Assembly: GCA_035546535.1 (NCBI GenBank)
Contig: DASZWQ010000154.1
Coordinates: 1 to 64,000 of the forward strand
Length of the DNA stretch: 64,000 nt
Source of the DNA: Pirellulales bacterium
GTDB lineage: Bacteria; Planctomycetota; Planctomycetia; Pirellulales; JACPPG01
Direction: 5' to 3'
Positions 10,487-20,390 of the stretch are shown here, one piece after another; positions within the stretch are counted from its first letter, which is position 1; every line of letters begins with the position of its first letter. Under the pieces are notes generated by a model. It was not told where the DNA came from, did no database searches, and saw only the letters and a program-made list of their open reading frames with translations. Made by a program: the position numbers and the translations under genes.

Positions 10487-11803
10487 GTGCCTGGACTATG
10501 CGTGATTGGGTTGCAATGGGGAGACGAGGCGAAGGGGAAGATCGTCGATCTATTGACCCGCTCCGATGACATTGTCGTTCGCTACCAAGGGGGAGCCAAC
10601 GCCGGCCACACCGTGGTCACCGGAGGCCAGACCTACAAGCTGTCGCTGATTCCCAGCGGGATCCTTCGTGCGGACGTCCAGTGTGTCATCACCGGCGGTG
10701 TGGTTCTCAATCCGCCGAGCATTCTCGGCGAGATCGACGGACTGGTGGCGCGCGGCGTCGCGGTGAGCAAGAATCTGGTGATCAGCGACCGGGCGCACGT
10801 GATCTTCCCCTGGCACTTGGAAGAAGACCGCTTGAGCGAAGGGCGCGCAAGCGCCGCCGAAGCGATCGGCACGACGCAGCGCGGCATCGGTCCCTGCTAT
10901 CGAGATAAGGTCGGCCGCTCGCATGCGATTCGCTTGGGCGATCTGTATCGGGACGGATTTCGCGAGAAGGTCGAACGGGTTTGCGCGTACAAGAATAAAG
11001 TGATCGAGCTCTTGGCCGGCGAAGGACGACCGGCACCTTTGGACCCGGCGAAAATCTTCGACGAATACCGCGCCTATGCCGAACGGCTGCGTTCGCACGT
11101 GACCGATACCACGTCGCTTCTGCTCGATGCGCTGGAAGCGGGCCGCCGCGTGCTCTTCGAGGGCGCGCAAGGCGCGCTGTTGGACGTCGATCACGGTACG
11201 TTTCCCTACGTCACCAGCAGCAACAGCTCGGGCGTCGGCATTGCCAGCGGGGCAGGCGTGCCAGGGCGCTACCTGGAAAAGATCATCGGCGTCGTAAAAG
11301 CGTACAGCACGCGCGTCGGTGGTGGCCCCTTTCCCACGGAACAGGACAACGACCTGGGGCAGCACTTGCGCGATCGGGGGAATGAGTACGGCACTGTCAC
11401 CCGCCGGCCGCGCCGCTGCGGCTGGTTCGACGCGGTTGCCGCTCGCTACACGGCGCGTTTGAGCGGCGTCGACGCCTTGTCGGTCATGCTCCTGGACGTG
11501 CTCAGCGAGCTGCCGGAGTTGAAAATCTGCACCGCCTACGAGATCGACGGTCGCCGACTGGCGACGTTTCCCAGCCACGTCGACGATTTGCGCCGCGCCC
11601 AGCCCGTGTATGAGACATTGCCCGGTTGGCAGGAAGAGATTTCCGGGATTCGGCATATTGCCGACTTGCCGAAAAACGCGCGACAATATTTGCATCGCTT
11701 GGGCGAAATCATTGGGCGGCCGGTCGAGATCGTATCGGTCGGGCCCGACCGGGATCAAACGATGTTTGCCGACACCTCACCCCAACCTGCTGCCGCGAGC
11801 TAA
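10487..11803 (+). CDS. purA: Adenylosuccinate synthase
   Basis: Joins IMP and aspartate with GTP to give adenylosuccinate, the first AMP-specific step of purine synthesis; cytoplasmic. The start is the GTG at 10487, preceded by AAAGG; 438 residues, the usual length. The N-terminus VIGLQWGDEAKGKIVDLL is the P-loop region, with Ala where most homologues have Gly (GDEGKGK). GGANAGHTVV, GIGPCYRDKVGRSHAIR, LFEGAQGALLDVDHGTFPYV and the GTVTRRPRRCGWFD region are all conserved. It precedes uppS by 43 bases on the same strand, so the two may be co-transcribed. Confidence 0.97.
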   Translation: MPGLCVIGLQWGDEAKGKIVDLLTRSDDIVVRYQGGANAGHTVVTGGQTYKLSLIPSGILRADVQCVITGGVVLNPPSILGEIDGLVARGVAVSKNLVISDRAHVIFPWHLEEDRLSEGRASAAEAIGTTQRGIGPCYRDKVGRSHAIRLGDLYRDGFREKVERVCAYKNKVIELLAGEGRPAPLDPAKIFDEYRAYAERLRSHVTDTTSLLLDALEAGRRVLFEGAQGALLDVDHGTFPYVTSSNSSGVGIASGAGVPGRYLEKIIGVVKAYSTRVGGGPFPTEQDNDLGQHLRDRGNEYGTVTRRPRRCGWFDAVAARYTARLSGVDALSVMLLDVLSELPELKICTAYEIDGRRLATFPSHVDDLRRAQPVYETLPGWQEEISGIRHIADLPKNARQYLHRLGEIIGRPVEIVSVGPDRDQTMFADTSPQPAAAS

Positions 11804-11846
11804 ACCATCGGCACACGCGGTGATCGATGTCAGGAGTTTTGCCACG

Positions 11847-12602
11847 GTGACCGAGTCCTCTCTGCAGCCCGCCAGCGACACGCTCGACGTCCCGCGCGAG
11901 CGACGTCCCCGGCACATCGCCGTGATCATGGACGGCAATGGGCGCTGGGCGCAGCGCCGCGGCTTGCCGCGGATCGAAGGGCATCGCCATGGTGTGGCTT
12001 CCGTGCGCCGCACGACCGAAGAGGCAGCGCGATTGGGGATCGATCAGCTCACGCTCTACTGCCTGTCAAGCGAGAACTGGAAACGCCCGCAGGCAGAGCT
12101 CGATTTCCTCATGCACCTGCTGGAGCAGTATCTCATCGAAGAGAGGACAACGCTCCTCGATGAGAACATTCGCCTGGCCGTGATCGGCAGCCGCGAGGGA
12201 ATCCCGGATTTCGTCTTGCGCGAGATGCAAAAGACGATCCACATGACCAGCTCCAACACCGGCATGACGCTCTGCCTGGCCGTCAACTACGGCAGCCGGG
12301 CGGAAATCGCGGCTTCGGTCCGCCAGATTGCCGACGAAGTGCGCGCGGGCCAGCTCGCGCCCGAGGCGATCAATGAGGACACCATCGCCGAACGGCTGTA
12401 CACGGCGGGCATGCCAGAGCCTGATCTTTTAATCCGCACCGCTGGCGAAATGCGCGTGAGCAACTTCCTTCTTTGGCAGATCAGCTATTCGGAACTGTGG
12501 ATCACCGATCATTGCTGGCCGGAATTCTGCGAAGCCGACCTGCACGACGCGATTCGCGATTTCGCGCAGCGCGATCGCCGCTACGGCGGATTGAATATGT
12601 AG
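11847..12602 (+). CDS. uppS: Isoprenyl transferase (undecaprenyl diphosphate synthase)
   Basis: Cis-prenyltransferase that extends farnesyl diphosphate with isopentenyl diphosphate to the C55 lipid carrier for cell-wall and surface-polysaccharide precursors; acts at the cytoplasmic membrane. The GTG at 11847 has AGGAG ten bases upstream and gives 251 residues, the family norm. Catalytic Asp is in VIMDGNGRWAQRRGLPR, followed by GHRHG; LYCLSSENWKRP and RTAGEMRVSNFLLWQISYSE (usually RTSGE or RTGGE) are the other signature blocks. It lies directly behind purA. Confidence 0.96.
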   Translation: MTESSLQPASDTLDVPRERRPRHIAVIMDGNGRWAQRRGLPRIEGHRHGVASVRRTTEEAARLGIDQLTLYCLSSENWKRPQAELDFLMHLLEQYLIEERTTLLDENIRLAVIGSREGIPDFVLREMQKTIHMTSSNTGMTLCLAVNYGSRAEIAASVRQIADEVRAGQLAPEAINEDTIAERLYTAGMPEPDLLIRTAGEMRVSNFLLWQISYSELWITDHCWPEFCEADLHDAIRDFAQRDRRYGGLNM

Positions 12603-12816
12603 CTGTCGTCCGCGCCTGCTAGCGGCCCGACCTTCGTGCCACACTTCTCGATTTTCCGGCGCCCAGCCGCCCAGGCTTATCCAACCCCGCGCGTGCTAGC
12701 GGCGGCACGCCTTTTTCTTCTTCTCGCATCGCGAAAAGCGCCGATGCAAGTCTGTGACGGCCGAACGCGTCGCATCACGGACGAGCACAAAAGGGGCGCT
12801 AGCTCGCAAAGCGAAT

Positions 12817-15528
12817 ATGGATCGCCGTTCTCAAAGTCCCATCTGGCCTTTCTTGCTGGTCGTCGGCTTTTTGTTCCTGCTGTGCATCGCTGCGCCGCGG
12901 GGATGGGAGCAGATTGCGCGCAAGGGGCCGGTCCAACTGGCTAACGATCCAGCCCTGGCGCGGGCGCCGCGTGAGCCGGCAAGCGTTCCGCTCGAAGCAA
13001 GCGAAGAACCAGCCGTAACGGGCGCGTCGGCCGACACGATCCTGGACGCGGCTTCTTCGCCGCCAGTGGATGAACAAATCGTCGAAGCCGAGGCGCCGAC
13101 GCCAACGTTGGCCGAGCCCAGGGCACCTTTACCCGCCGAGTTCGCGCCGGCGGCGGAAGTGGCAAACGAAGTCGTGGCCGAAGTGACCGGAGACGTCGAC
13201 CAGTCTGCGCCGCCGACGCCTGAAGTCGCTGTGGAAACCGTGCGCGAAGCGCGCGTCGTTGATGCCGATGGGATGCCACGAATGGCCGACCTTCGGCCGG
13301 CGCCCGTCATGATAGAGGACACCGTTGCGGCTCCGGTGCAGCCCGTCGTCGAGCCCGAACCGCAACCTGCCGAGGTTCAATCTGAGCGGCAGCCGCAGGC
13401 CGTGTTGGCCGCGCAGCCGCGCACCGTGATTCTTGAAGAGCCGACCGATGCTGAGCCTGGCAGGCGTCCGAAGCAACGCGCCGTCGAGCCCGCCGGACCA
13501 CATTGGGCCGTGCCCGATGATTTGCTGCGGCGGCTGGAGAGCTTGACCTGCGAATGTGATTTGTGCGATTGGTCGATGCACGTCGAGGACTTGCTGCTCG
13601 AGTTATGCGATAAAACCAGTCCCTCGGACGAGCGCGCGGCTGTGCTCCTGCGCGAATTGCGCACGGCGGCCGGTGAAGTCGACGCACGAGTCCCGCAGAT
13701 TGTCGAGCGCAGTGTGGCCATTGAACTGTTGCGCGTGCGGCACAGTTTGGTGCGCAGATTGGACGTGTGGGAACTGATGCCTGCCGCCTTCAGTCAGGAG
13801 ATTACCCTTGCCGGACCCAGCCAGGCGGACGTCAAACGGCTGGGCGAGGCACTCGACGCCGTCGATGCGATCATCTCCGCGGCCGGGGCTCAAGGGCAGC
13901 AATGGCGGCACTATCTGGCAATTGACCCGCTGCGCGACCTGACCAAGATTCCTTGCCCGCTGCCCGAATTAGATGCGCGCCGTCTCGCCCGCGACGTCCA
14001 AGGGCGGCTGTCGCGCACGGACCTGAGCGCTCCGCAGCGTGCGTTCATCAGCAGTCGGCCAGTGGTGGAATTGGCCGCGTCGCTGCGATCGTGGTCGCTC
14101 GATCCCTTTGATCCGGCGCGGCTCCTTGCGGATATGGAACGCTTCGAAGCGACCAATCAACCCAGCGATGCCCGCCGTGTGGCGGATGACTACATCGAGT
14201 CGATCTCGCTGGTTCTGAATGGGGCCGATCTGGCGCAGCGTCTGGAGACGAACTATCGCAACGCCAACGTCCGGTTCGCGCTGACCGAAAAACTGTTGAA
14301 GCGACTGCTGCCCGGCGCGTCGATGAGCACGGACCCGGTGCGCGACCAAATCTTGGGACATCCGACGCGCGGCATGAGCACGACTTCAACCACGGTAAAC
14401 GTGAAGCTCGTGCCGGACGCGCAGCGCTTGCGCGTGGAACTCGAAGCCTCGGGCGAGGTGCTGGCCAACACGCGCTCGACCAGCGGCCCCGCCACGCTGC
14501 ACACGCGGAGCAATTCGATGTACCTGGCGCGCAAGTTGGTCGACCTCGACCTGCGCGGCATTCGCACCTGGCCGGCTGAAAGCGAATGCATCGACACGCG
14601 CACCCAACTGCGCGCCGTGAATACCGACTACGACGGGATTCCGCTCGTCGGTGCGATGGTGGAGAACTACGCACGCTCGCGCCATGCCGACCAGGAACAT
14701 GAAGTGCGCAGCGAAGTGCGTCGCCGCGTCGAATCGCAGGCCCGGCGCAAAATGGACTCGCTAACCGAAGAGCGGTTGGAGCGGGTCAACCAACTGTTGC
14801 AGAACCGAATTCTCAAACCGCTTGATCGCATGTCGCTCGATCCGCAAGTGATCAGTGCCGAAACTTCGGAGCAGCGGCTGACCATGCGGCTGCGCGTGGC
14901 GGGCGAGGAGCAGTTGGCCGGTCATACGCCGCGGCCCCGCGCGCCGGGAGACAGCCTGCTCAGTCTGCAACTGCATCAATCTTTGTTCAATAACATTTGC
15001 GAGCAACTGCAGTTGGCCGGTCGCACGTTCACGCTCCAGGAGCTACGCGACCATATCAACGATGCCTTGAACCTGGAAAACAGCCGATTCATGGACGCGA
15101 CAGACCAGGACGTCTCGATCACCTTCGCTGACCAGGACGCCATTCGTGTTTTCTGCGAGCATGGCCGCATCGAGCTCGACCTGTCCGTGGCCCGACTCTC
15201 GAACGCCGATCGGACCTGGAAAAACTTCGAAGTACGCGTTTTCTACAGGCCCGAGGTCGACGGGCTGAAGGCCCGGCTGGTGCGCGACGGCACCGTGCAA
15301 TTGATCGGCAGCCGGCTTGCCGGACAGATCCCGCTGCGAGGGATTTTCAGCAAGGCCTTTGCCAAGGACCGCGAGCTCGATCTGGTCGATCCTAAGTGGT
15401 CCTTCGACGAGCGAACGCGGGACCTGGCGTTCTCCCAGTTCGTGATTCAGGACGGCTGGATCGCCGTAGCCGTGGCCGAGCCGCGGCAAAACGTGGCTCG
15501 ACAGCCGCAAACTCCCACGGCACACTGA
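12817..15528 (+). CDS. Large membrane-anchored protein of unknown function
   Basis: Not recognised. With the ATG at 12817 it has 903 residues. A single N-terminal membrane segment (WPFLLVVGFLFLLCIAA, residues 9-25) has charged MDRRSQS before it, so the bulk should be periplasmic. Residues 40-230 are Pro/Ala/Glu-rich and probably disordered. A small domain with ECDLCD near 245 comes next, followed by mainly helical sequence (250-450). The C-terminal half contains long Arg/Glu-rich helices around 630-670 and mixed beta sequence, ending in WIAVAVAEPRQNVA. No catalytic motif is visible. It is probably a planctomycete-specific envelope protein. It follows uppS after 214 bases, with no strong terminator seen between. 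Confidence 0.75.
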   Translation: MDRRSQSPIWPFLLVVGFLFLLCIAAPRGWEQIARKGPVQLANDPALARAPREPASVPLEASEEPAVTGASADTILDAASSPPVDEQIVEAEAPTPTLAEPRAPLPAEFAPAAEVANEVVAEVTGDVDQSAPPTPEVAVETVREARVVDADGMPRMADLRPAPVMIEDTVAAPVQPVVEPEPQPAEVQSERQPQAVLAAQPRTVILEEPTDAEPGRRPKQRAVEPAGPHWAVPDDLLRRLESLTCECDLCDWSMHVEDLLLELCDKTSPSDERAAVLLRELRTAAGEVDARVPQIVERSVAIELLRVRHSLVRRLDVWELMPAAFSQEITLAGPSQADVKRLGEALDAVDAIISAAGAQGQQWRHYLAIDPLRDLTKIPCPLPELDARRLARDVQGRLSRTDLSAPQRAFISSRPVVELAASLRSWSLDPFDPARLLADMERFEATNQPSDARRVADDYIESISLVLNGADLAQRLETNYRNANVRFALTEKLLKRLLPGASMSTDPVRDQILGHPTRGMSTTSTTVNVKLVPDAQRLRVELEASGEVLANTRSTSGPATLHTRSNSMYLARKLVDLDLRGIRTWPAESECIDTRTQLRAVNTDYDGIPLVGAMVENYARSRHADQEHEVRSEVRRRVESQARRKMDSLTEERLERVNQLLQNRILKPLDRMSLDPQVISAETSEQRLTMRLRVAGEEQLAGHTPRPRAPGDSLLSLQLHQSLFNNICEQLQLAGRTFTLQELRDHINDALNLENSRFMDATDQDVSITFADQDAIRVFCEHGRIELDLSVARLSNADRTWKNFEVRVFYRPEVDGLKARLVRDGTVQLIGSRLAGQIPLRGIFSKAFAKDRELDLVDPKWSFDERTRDLAFSQFVIQDGWIAVAVAEPRQNVARQPQTPTAH

Positions 15529-15647
15529 CGCCCAAGCGCCCGGCCGTTGCAGGGCTTCTCGTAGCAGCTTAACTTGCACGGTGGCGGAAAACTCGCAACT
15601 GCGCGATACACCGCCAGGCACCCCCTCGCGCTCGGGATTCTTTCGGC

Positions 15648-16295
15648 ATGCACGATCTGGTTCGTTGGTCCGTCGCCATCACGCTGGTACTGCTGGTACC
15701 GATCATTCCGTTTCTAAGTTTTGGCGACTCGCTCGAAGCCCAGGTCGAGCGCTGGTTTGACGAATCATTGTCGCCGGCAGCAACGGCCGGCATCGTCGTG
15801 GGGCTGCTGGCCAGTGATATCCTGCTGCCGATCCCTTCGAGCTTCGTCAGCACGCTGGCCGGAGCGCGACTCGGTTTTCTCGGCGCCACGATGGTCGTAT
15901 GGTTGGGCATGACGGTCGGCGCCATCATCGGGTTTGCGCTGGCCCGGACTTTTGGCCGGCCGCTGGCCGAGCGGTTCTCTTCGGCCGACGATTTGCGCCG
16001 CATGGAAGCCTTGGCCGAGGAGCGCGGGCCCGCCGTGCTGGCGCTGACGCGACCGCTGCCGGTCCTGGCCGAGGCAAGTGTCCTGTTGTTAGGCGCCGTC
16101 GGCGTGCCATGGCGCAGATTCTTACCGGTCGTGACGCTCGCGAATCTTGGCTTGGCCGCCGCGTACGCCGCATTGGGACATTACGCCGGCCAGGAAGGCA
16201 ACCTCGCCGTTGCGCTGGCCGCGTCGATTGCGCTGCCGCTGTTGGCCACGACCGCCACCCGGTACTGGCTGCCGTCGGCGGGCGAGGCTTCTTGA
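15648..16295 (+). CDS. VTT-domain membrane protein (TVP38/TMEM64, DedA-like)
   Basis: 215-residue inner-membrane protein of the SNARE-associated/VTT family, members of which are linked to lipid scrambling or transport. An N-terminal span (SVAITLVLLVPIIPFL) is followed by the family core LLASDILLPIPSSFVSTLAGARLGFLGATMVVWLG with the P-x-x-x-x-x-x-x-G re-entrant loop. ALTRPLPVLAEASVLLLGAVGVPWRRF, the second half, has the conserved R-x-x-P-x-x-x-E pattern. Three further spans run to the C-terminus. The substrate is unknown. The dehydratase gene starts 94 bases downstream. Confidence 0.85.
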   Translation: MHDLVRWSVAITLVLLVPIIPFLSFGDSLEAQVERWFDESLSPAATAGIVVGLLASDILLPIPSSFVSTLAGARLGFLGATMVVWLGMTVGAIIGFALARTFGRPLAERFSSADDLRRMEALAEERGPAVLALTRPLPVLAEASVLLLGAVGVPWRRFLPVVTLANLGLAAAYAALGHYAGQEGNLAVALAASIALPLLATTATRYWLPSAGEAS

Positions 16296-16389
16296 TGTTC
16301 TGCGCACCGCTGCGCTTCGCCGTGGTATCGCTGCGGCAGTGGCGCAGGATCGGGCACTTGTGTCATTCCTTGGAACAAGCGATTAACCG

Positions 16390-18372
16390 ATGACCAAAAA
16401 CGTCATGTTCTCGTCCGCCGAAGTCTTCGGAGATAATCTTTCGGAAGCAGCAATCGTGCGAACCAACGCTGCTGGCCCGGAAGGCGCGCTGCCGCTGACC
16501 GAGGACATGCTACGCGACTGGCCGAGCGGAGATATCTTCGGGCTGACGCAAAACGCGGGCATGGGATGGCCGGTGACCGAAATGCTCGGGCCGCAGTTCG
16601 TCCTGCTCAGCACGCAGGGGGGCATTCGCGACGTCGACGGAACGCCGATCGCCTTGGGCTATCACACCGGACATTGGGAGGTCGGGTTGCTGGTGCAAGG
16701 CGCCGCGCGCGAACTCAAGGCCGCCGGCGGCGTACCCTTCGCCGCGTTTTGTTCCGATCCCTGCGACGGCCGCACGCAGGGGACCACCGGCATGTTCGAC
16801 AGCCTTCCCTATCGCAATGACGCGGCGATCATTTTTCGCCGCTTGATCCGTTCGCTGCCCACGCGGCGCGGAGTGCTGGGCGTGGCCACCTGCGACAAAG
16901 GCTTGCCCGCCATGATGCTGGCCCTGGCCGGGTCGCGCGAGCTACCCTGCGTGCTCGTCCCCGGCGGCGTCACGCTGCCCGCCACCGAAGGTGAGGATGC
17001 CGGCAAGGTGCAGTCGGTCGGGGCGCGTTTTGCCCACGATGAAATCACGCTCGAAGAGGCCGCGGTGCTGGCTTGCCGCGCCTGCGGCTCGCCAGGGGGC
17101 GGCTGTCAGTTCCTCGGCACGGCCGCTACGTCACAAGTCGTGGGCGAGGCACTTGGATTGTCGTTGACTCACGCGGCGCTTGCCCCCTCGGGCCAGCCCA
17201 TCTGGCTCGATATAGCGCGGCGCAGCGCGCGGGCGTTGTGGAATCTGCACGCGCGCGGCATCAAGCTGCGCGACATTCTGACCGGCGCTTCGGTGCGCAA
17301 CGCCATGGTCGTACACGCCGCTTTCGGCGGCTCGACGAACTTGCTCCTGCACATTCCGGCGATTGCCCATGCCGCCGGGTTGCGACGGCCCTCGGTTGAC
17401 GACTGGCATCATGTCAACTTGCAAGTGCCACGCTTGGTCGACGCGCTGCCGAATGGACCGGTCGGCCATCCGACGGTACGCGTTTTCCTGGCCGGCGGCG
17501 TGCCCGAAGTGATGTTGCATCTGCGCGCGCTGGGGCTGTTGGATCTCGGCGTGCTCACTGTCGCCGGCGTAACACTCGGCGAATCGCTCGACTGGTGGGA
17601 AAAGAGCGACCGCCGGCGGAAGCTGCGCGAGGCGCTCTTCGCAGCCGATCAGATTGACCCTGACGATGTGATCATGGCGCCCACCAAGGCCCGTGAGCGC
17701 GGCCTCACGAGCACGGTCTGCTTCCCACGCGGCAATCTGGCTCCGCAGGGCTCGGTCGTGAAAAGCACGGCCATCAGTCCGAAGGTTCTCGACGCGCAGG
17801 GCGTTTACCGCAAAATCGGCCCGGCGCGCGTCTTTACGCGCGAGATCGACGCGATCGCCGCCATCAAAGGACGCGGCGATCGGCCCATCAAGCCGGGCGA
17901 CGTGCTCGTGCTCGCCGGGCGCGGGCCGTTGGGTTCCGGCATGGAAGAGATTTACCAGATCACTGCCGCGCTCAAACATCTTTCCTGGGGACACGAAGTA
18001 ACCGTGGTCACTGATGCACGTTTCTCGGGGGTCAGCACTGGCGCTTGTATTGGCCACGTTGGGCCCGAGGCGCTGGCCGGCGGCCCGATCGGCAAGGTTC
18101 GCGATGGCGACTCGATCGAAATCGTGATCGACTGCCGCAACCTCGAAGGGAGCGTGAATTTCATCGGTGATGCGCAAAAGCGGCTCGATCCAGAGCAGGG
18201 CGCTGCCGTGTTGGCTGCGCGCCCACCGCGCGATGATCTAGCGCCCGATCCGGCGCTTCCGGACGACACGCGGCTATGGGCGGCACTGCAAAGCGCCAGC
18301 GGCGGCACCTGGGGCGGCTGCGTTTACGACGTCGAGCGAATCGTGGCGGCACTTGAGCGCGGCGCTGAATGA
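16390..18372 (+). CDS. yjhG: YjhG/YagF-family D-xylonate dehydratase (IlvD/Edd superfamily)
   Basis: Dehydrates D-xylonate (and perhaps related aldonates) to the 2-keto-3-deoxy acid; cytoplasmic, iron-sulfur dependent. The 660 residues agree with the roughly 655 of E. coli YjhG and are longer than IlvD. Strong blocks recalled from the E. coli protein are [65 protein letters not shown]-like [35 protein letters not shown] and [11 protein letters not shown]-like [11 protein letters not shown]. The Cys residues in DPCDG, TCDKG and GGGCQF are the expected cluster ligands. No xylonate transporter or aldolase gene is adjacent; the next gene, bioF, is convergent. Confidence 0.93.
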   Translation: MTKNVMFSSAEVFGDNLSEAAIVRTNAAGPEGALPLTEDMLRDWPSGDIFGLTQNAGMGWPVTEMLGPQFVLLSTQGGIRDVDGTPIALGYHTGHWEVGLLVQGAARELKAAGGVPFAAFCSDPCDGRTQGTTGMFDSLPYRNDAAIIFRRLIRSLPTRRGVLGVATCDKGLPAMMLALAGSRELPCVLVPGGVTLPATEGEDAGKVQSVGARFAHDEITLEEAAVLACRACGSPGGGCQFLGTAATSQVVGEALGLSLTHAALAPSGQPIWLDIARRSARALWNLHARGIKLRDILTGASVRNAMVVHAAFGGSTNLLLHIPAIAHAAGLRRPSVDDWHHVNLQVPRLVDALPNGPVGHPTVRVFLAGGVPEVMLHLRALGLLDLGVLTVAGVTLGESLDWWEKSDRRRKLREALFAADQIDPDDVIMAPTKARERGLTSTVCFPRGNLAPQGSVVKSTAISPKVLDAQGVYRKIGPARVFTREIDAIAAIKGRGDRPIKPGDVLVLAGRGPLGSGMEEIYQITAALKHLSWGHEVTVVTDARFSGVSTGACIGHVGPEALAGGPIGKVRDGDSIEIVIDCRNLEGSVNFIGDAQKRLDPEQGAAVLAARPPRDDLAPDPALPDDTRLWAALQSASGGTWGGCVYDVERIVAALERGAE

Positions 18373-18464
18373 TCGGGATGTGCCGGCATCTCTTACAACA
18401 TGCTTATCGCCCGCTGCCAAGAGCATGGCGCCCGCGACAAGCATGGCCAGCTTTTGAACCGCGC

Positions 18465-19658
18465 TCAACGTGCATCGGCGGGAATGGCTTCAGCGAGTTG
18501 CGCAAGTGCACGGAGGAGGCCGTCGATCGCCGTATCATCGTGTGCGGCCGAGAGGCCGATGCGCAGCCGTGATTGCCCTGGCGCGACACTGGGCGGGCGA
18601 ATCGCTGGCACATAAAAGCCGCGCCGAGCCAATTCCCCGGCCAGTTGCAGCGCCCGGGCCGGCTCGCCCACCACCAGCGGGATGATCTGACTCACCGAGC
18701 GACCGATGTCCCAACCCTGCCGTGCGAACTCGCCGCGCAGCCCGGCGGCCCGGGAAAGCGACTTTACGCGCCGTTGCGGCTCTTCGCGCACGATTCGCAG
18801 CGCCGCTGACGCCGCGGCGCAGGCTGCCGCCGGCGGCGCCGTGGAAAAAATATACGGCCGCGCACGGTTGACCAACCAGTCGATCAAGCTTCGGCGCCCG
18901 CACACAAAGCCGCCCACGCCTCCCAAGGCCTTGCTGAGCGTGCCGACGCGGATCGATACGCGATCGGCGACGCCAAAATGCTCGGCGCTGCCGCGCCCAC
19001 TTGCACCGAACACGCCCGTGGCGTGGGCTTCATCAACCAAAAGCATCGCTCCGTACCGCTCGGCCAAATCCGTCAGCTCGACGAGCGGCGCGAGGTCGCC
19101 GTCCATGCTAAAGAGGCCATCGGTGACGATCAGTCGGCGGCGGACGTCATTCGTCGCCGCAAGCATTTTTTCCAAGCTCCGCCAATCGCCGTGCGCATAA
19201 ATGCGAACCTCGGCGCGCGACAGACGGCAACCGTCGATCAGGCTCGCATGATTCGTCTCGTCGGCCAGGATGCAGTCTCCGCGACCGGCCAGCGCGATGA
19301 CGGTAGCTAAGTTCGCCGCGAAGCCCGACGAGAAGACGATCGCTGCTTCCGTCCCTTCGAATTCCGCAAGCTCGGCTTCCAGCTTCGCGTGTGCCGTACC
19401 GCGACCCGCCAATAGCGGACTGGCGGCGCTCCCCCACCCCTCGCGCTCGATGCACGCGCGTGCCGCCTCCGTCACGCGCGGGTCGGCGGCCAGCCCCAGG
19501 TAATCATTCGAGCCGAAGTTGACGCACCGGCGACCGTTTACGTCGATCGTCGCGCCCGCCGGACCTGCATGGGCGAATTGATGCCGCAGCAAATTCTGCG
19601 ACTGAAGAGTCGTGAGCTCGTCGTCGATCCAATCGAGCGGATGCTCATTCGCGGTCAT
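18465..19658 (-). CDS. bioF: 8-amino-7-oxononanoate synthase (or related alpha-oxoamine synthase)
   Basis: PLP enzyme joining pimeloyl-CoA/ACP and alanine in biotin synthesis; cytoplasmic. 397 residues, the family norm. It has the N-terminal NFGSNDYLGLA block, GSAASPLLAGRG, IVFSSGFAANLA, the HASLIDGCRLS loop, VDEAHATGVFG with the cofactor-binding Asp and His, and the Schiff-base Lys in GTLSKALGGVGGF. The RLRIGLSAAHDDTAID C-terminus supports BioF over glycine C-acetyltransferase, but the substrate class cannot be fixed from sequence alone. No other bio gene is in the window. It starts 4 bases after the EVE-domain gene ends, so the two probably form an operon. Confidence 0.88.
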   Translation of the reverse strand: MTANEHPLDWIDDELTTLQSQNLLRHQFAHAGPAGATIDVNGRRCVNFGSNDYLGLAADPRVTEAARACIEREGWGSAASPLLAGRGTAHAKLEAELAEFEGTEAAIVFSSGFAANLATVIALAGRGDCILADETNHASLIDGCRLSRAEVRIYAHGDWRSLEKMLAATNDVRRRLIVTDGLFSMDGDLAPLVELTDLAERYGAMLLVDEAHATGVFGASGRGSAEHFGVADRVSIRVGTLSKALGGVGGFVCGRRSLIDWLVNRARPYIFSTAPPAAACAAASAALRIVREEPQRRVKSLSRAAGLRGEFARQGWDIGRSVSQIIPLVVGEPARALQLAGELARRGFYVPAIRPPSVAPGQSRLRIGLSAAHDDTAIDGLLRALAQLAEAIPADAR

Positions 19659-19661
19659 GAG

Positions 19662-20156
19662 CTACTTCTTTCCCCGCTTCAGCGCGTGAGCCAGCTTCAG
19701 GATCGTATCGAACTCGGCCTTCGTGACCGGCTGGACCGACAGACGTGATCCGCGCCGCAACAGTTCCATCTTCGAGAGCGCCTTCTGCTCGCGCAGAAAA
19801 TCGAGCGGCAAGGGCGCGGGAAAGATTTCTTCGAGCCGGATGTCGACTCCGTACCAGAGCGGCTTTTCCTTGGTCGACTTGGGATCGAAGTGATGATTCG
19901 CTTTTTGCCACGCGGTGGCGTCGGGATAACCTTCGCGCGTCACCACGGCCGTGCCGACGACGGCCGGCGGATCGGCGGCCGAGTGATAAAACAGCACGCG
20001 ATCGCCCGGCTTGATCTGGTCCCGCAAAAAGTTGCGCGCCTGGTAGTTCCGCACGCCGTCCCAAAACGTGGTCTGCTTCGGAGCGGCCGCCAAATCGTCG
20101 ATCGAAAAACTCTCGGGTTCGCTCTTGAAGAGCCAATAATGCGCGGGGGCAGGCAT
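19662..20156 (-). CDS. EVE domain-containing protein
   Basis: 164-residue single-domain EVE protein of the PUA-like superfamily, related to YTH domains and thought to bind modified bases in nucleic acid; cytoplasmic. YWLFKSEPESFSIDDLA opens the domain. FWDGVRNYQARNFLRD is its signature, followed by GDRVLFYHSAADPPAVVGTA and GYPDATAW; the aromatic cage residues W and Y are kept. It ends only 3 bases before bioF begins. The functional link between the two is obscure. Confidence 0.93.
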   Translation of the reverse strand: MPAPAHYWLFKSEPESFSIDDLAAAPKQTTFWDGVRNYQARNFLRDQIKPGDRVLFYHSAADPPAVVGTAVVTREGYPDATAWQKANHHFDPKSTKEKPLWYGVDIRLEEIFPAPLPLDFLREQKALSKMELLRRGSRLSVQPVTKAEFDTILKLAHALKRGKK

Positions 20157-20284
20157 AGAAATTTGGCGCGTCGTGGCAGAAGAATGCGGCGAAACCAGGT
20201 CACAAATGCAGGCGTCGTGGCTCGATTCTAGGCCATACCGGGTCTCTTCAAAAGCGGTCGGCCGTACCGCCCGCCCGGCCGCCC

Positions 20285-20290
20285 TATAAT
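20285..20290 (+). promoter_or_regulatory. Possible -10 box (TATAAT) of the sigma-factor operon
   Basis: A perfect TATAAT stands out in this GC-rich stretch about 100 bases before the sigma-factor start. No good -35 TTGACA lies 16-18 bases upstream, so this is a weak assignment resting on the hexamer and its position. Confidence 0.25.
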
Positions 20291-20390
20291 CTTAAGGTCG
20301 GCCATGGTCAGTACTTCGGGCCAAGTGTACTAATGGGGGCAAAACCGCCGTGCAAGACGCCGGCCCTCGGCGGCAACTCTTTGGTTAGCC

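Noticed and set aside
10550-11758. 402-codon open frame opposite purA
   Set aside because: Antisense shadow of a clear purA; the composition is typical of reversed GC-rich codons and there is no start site.
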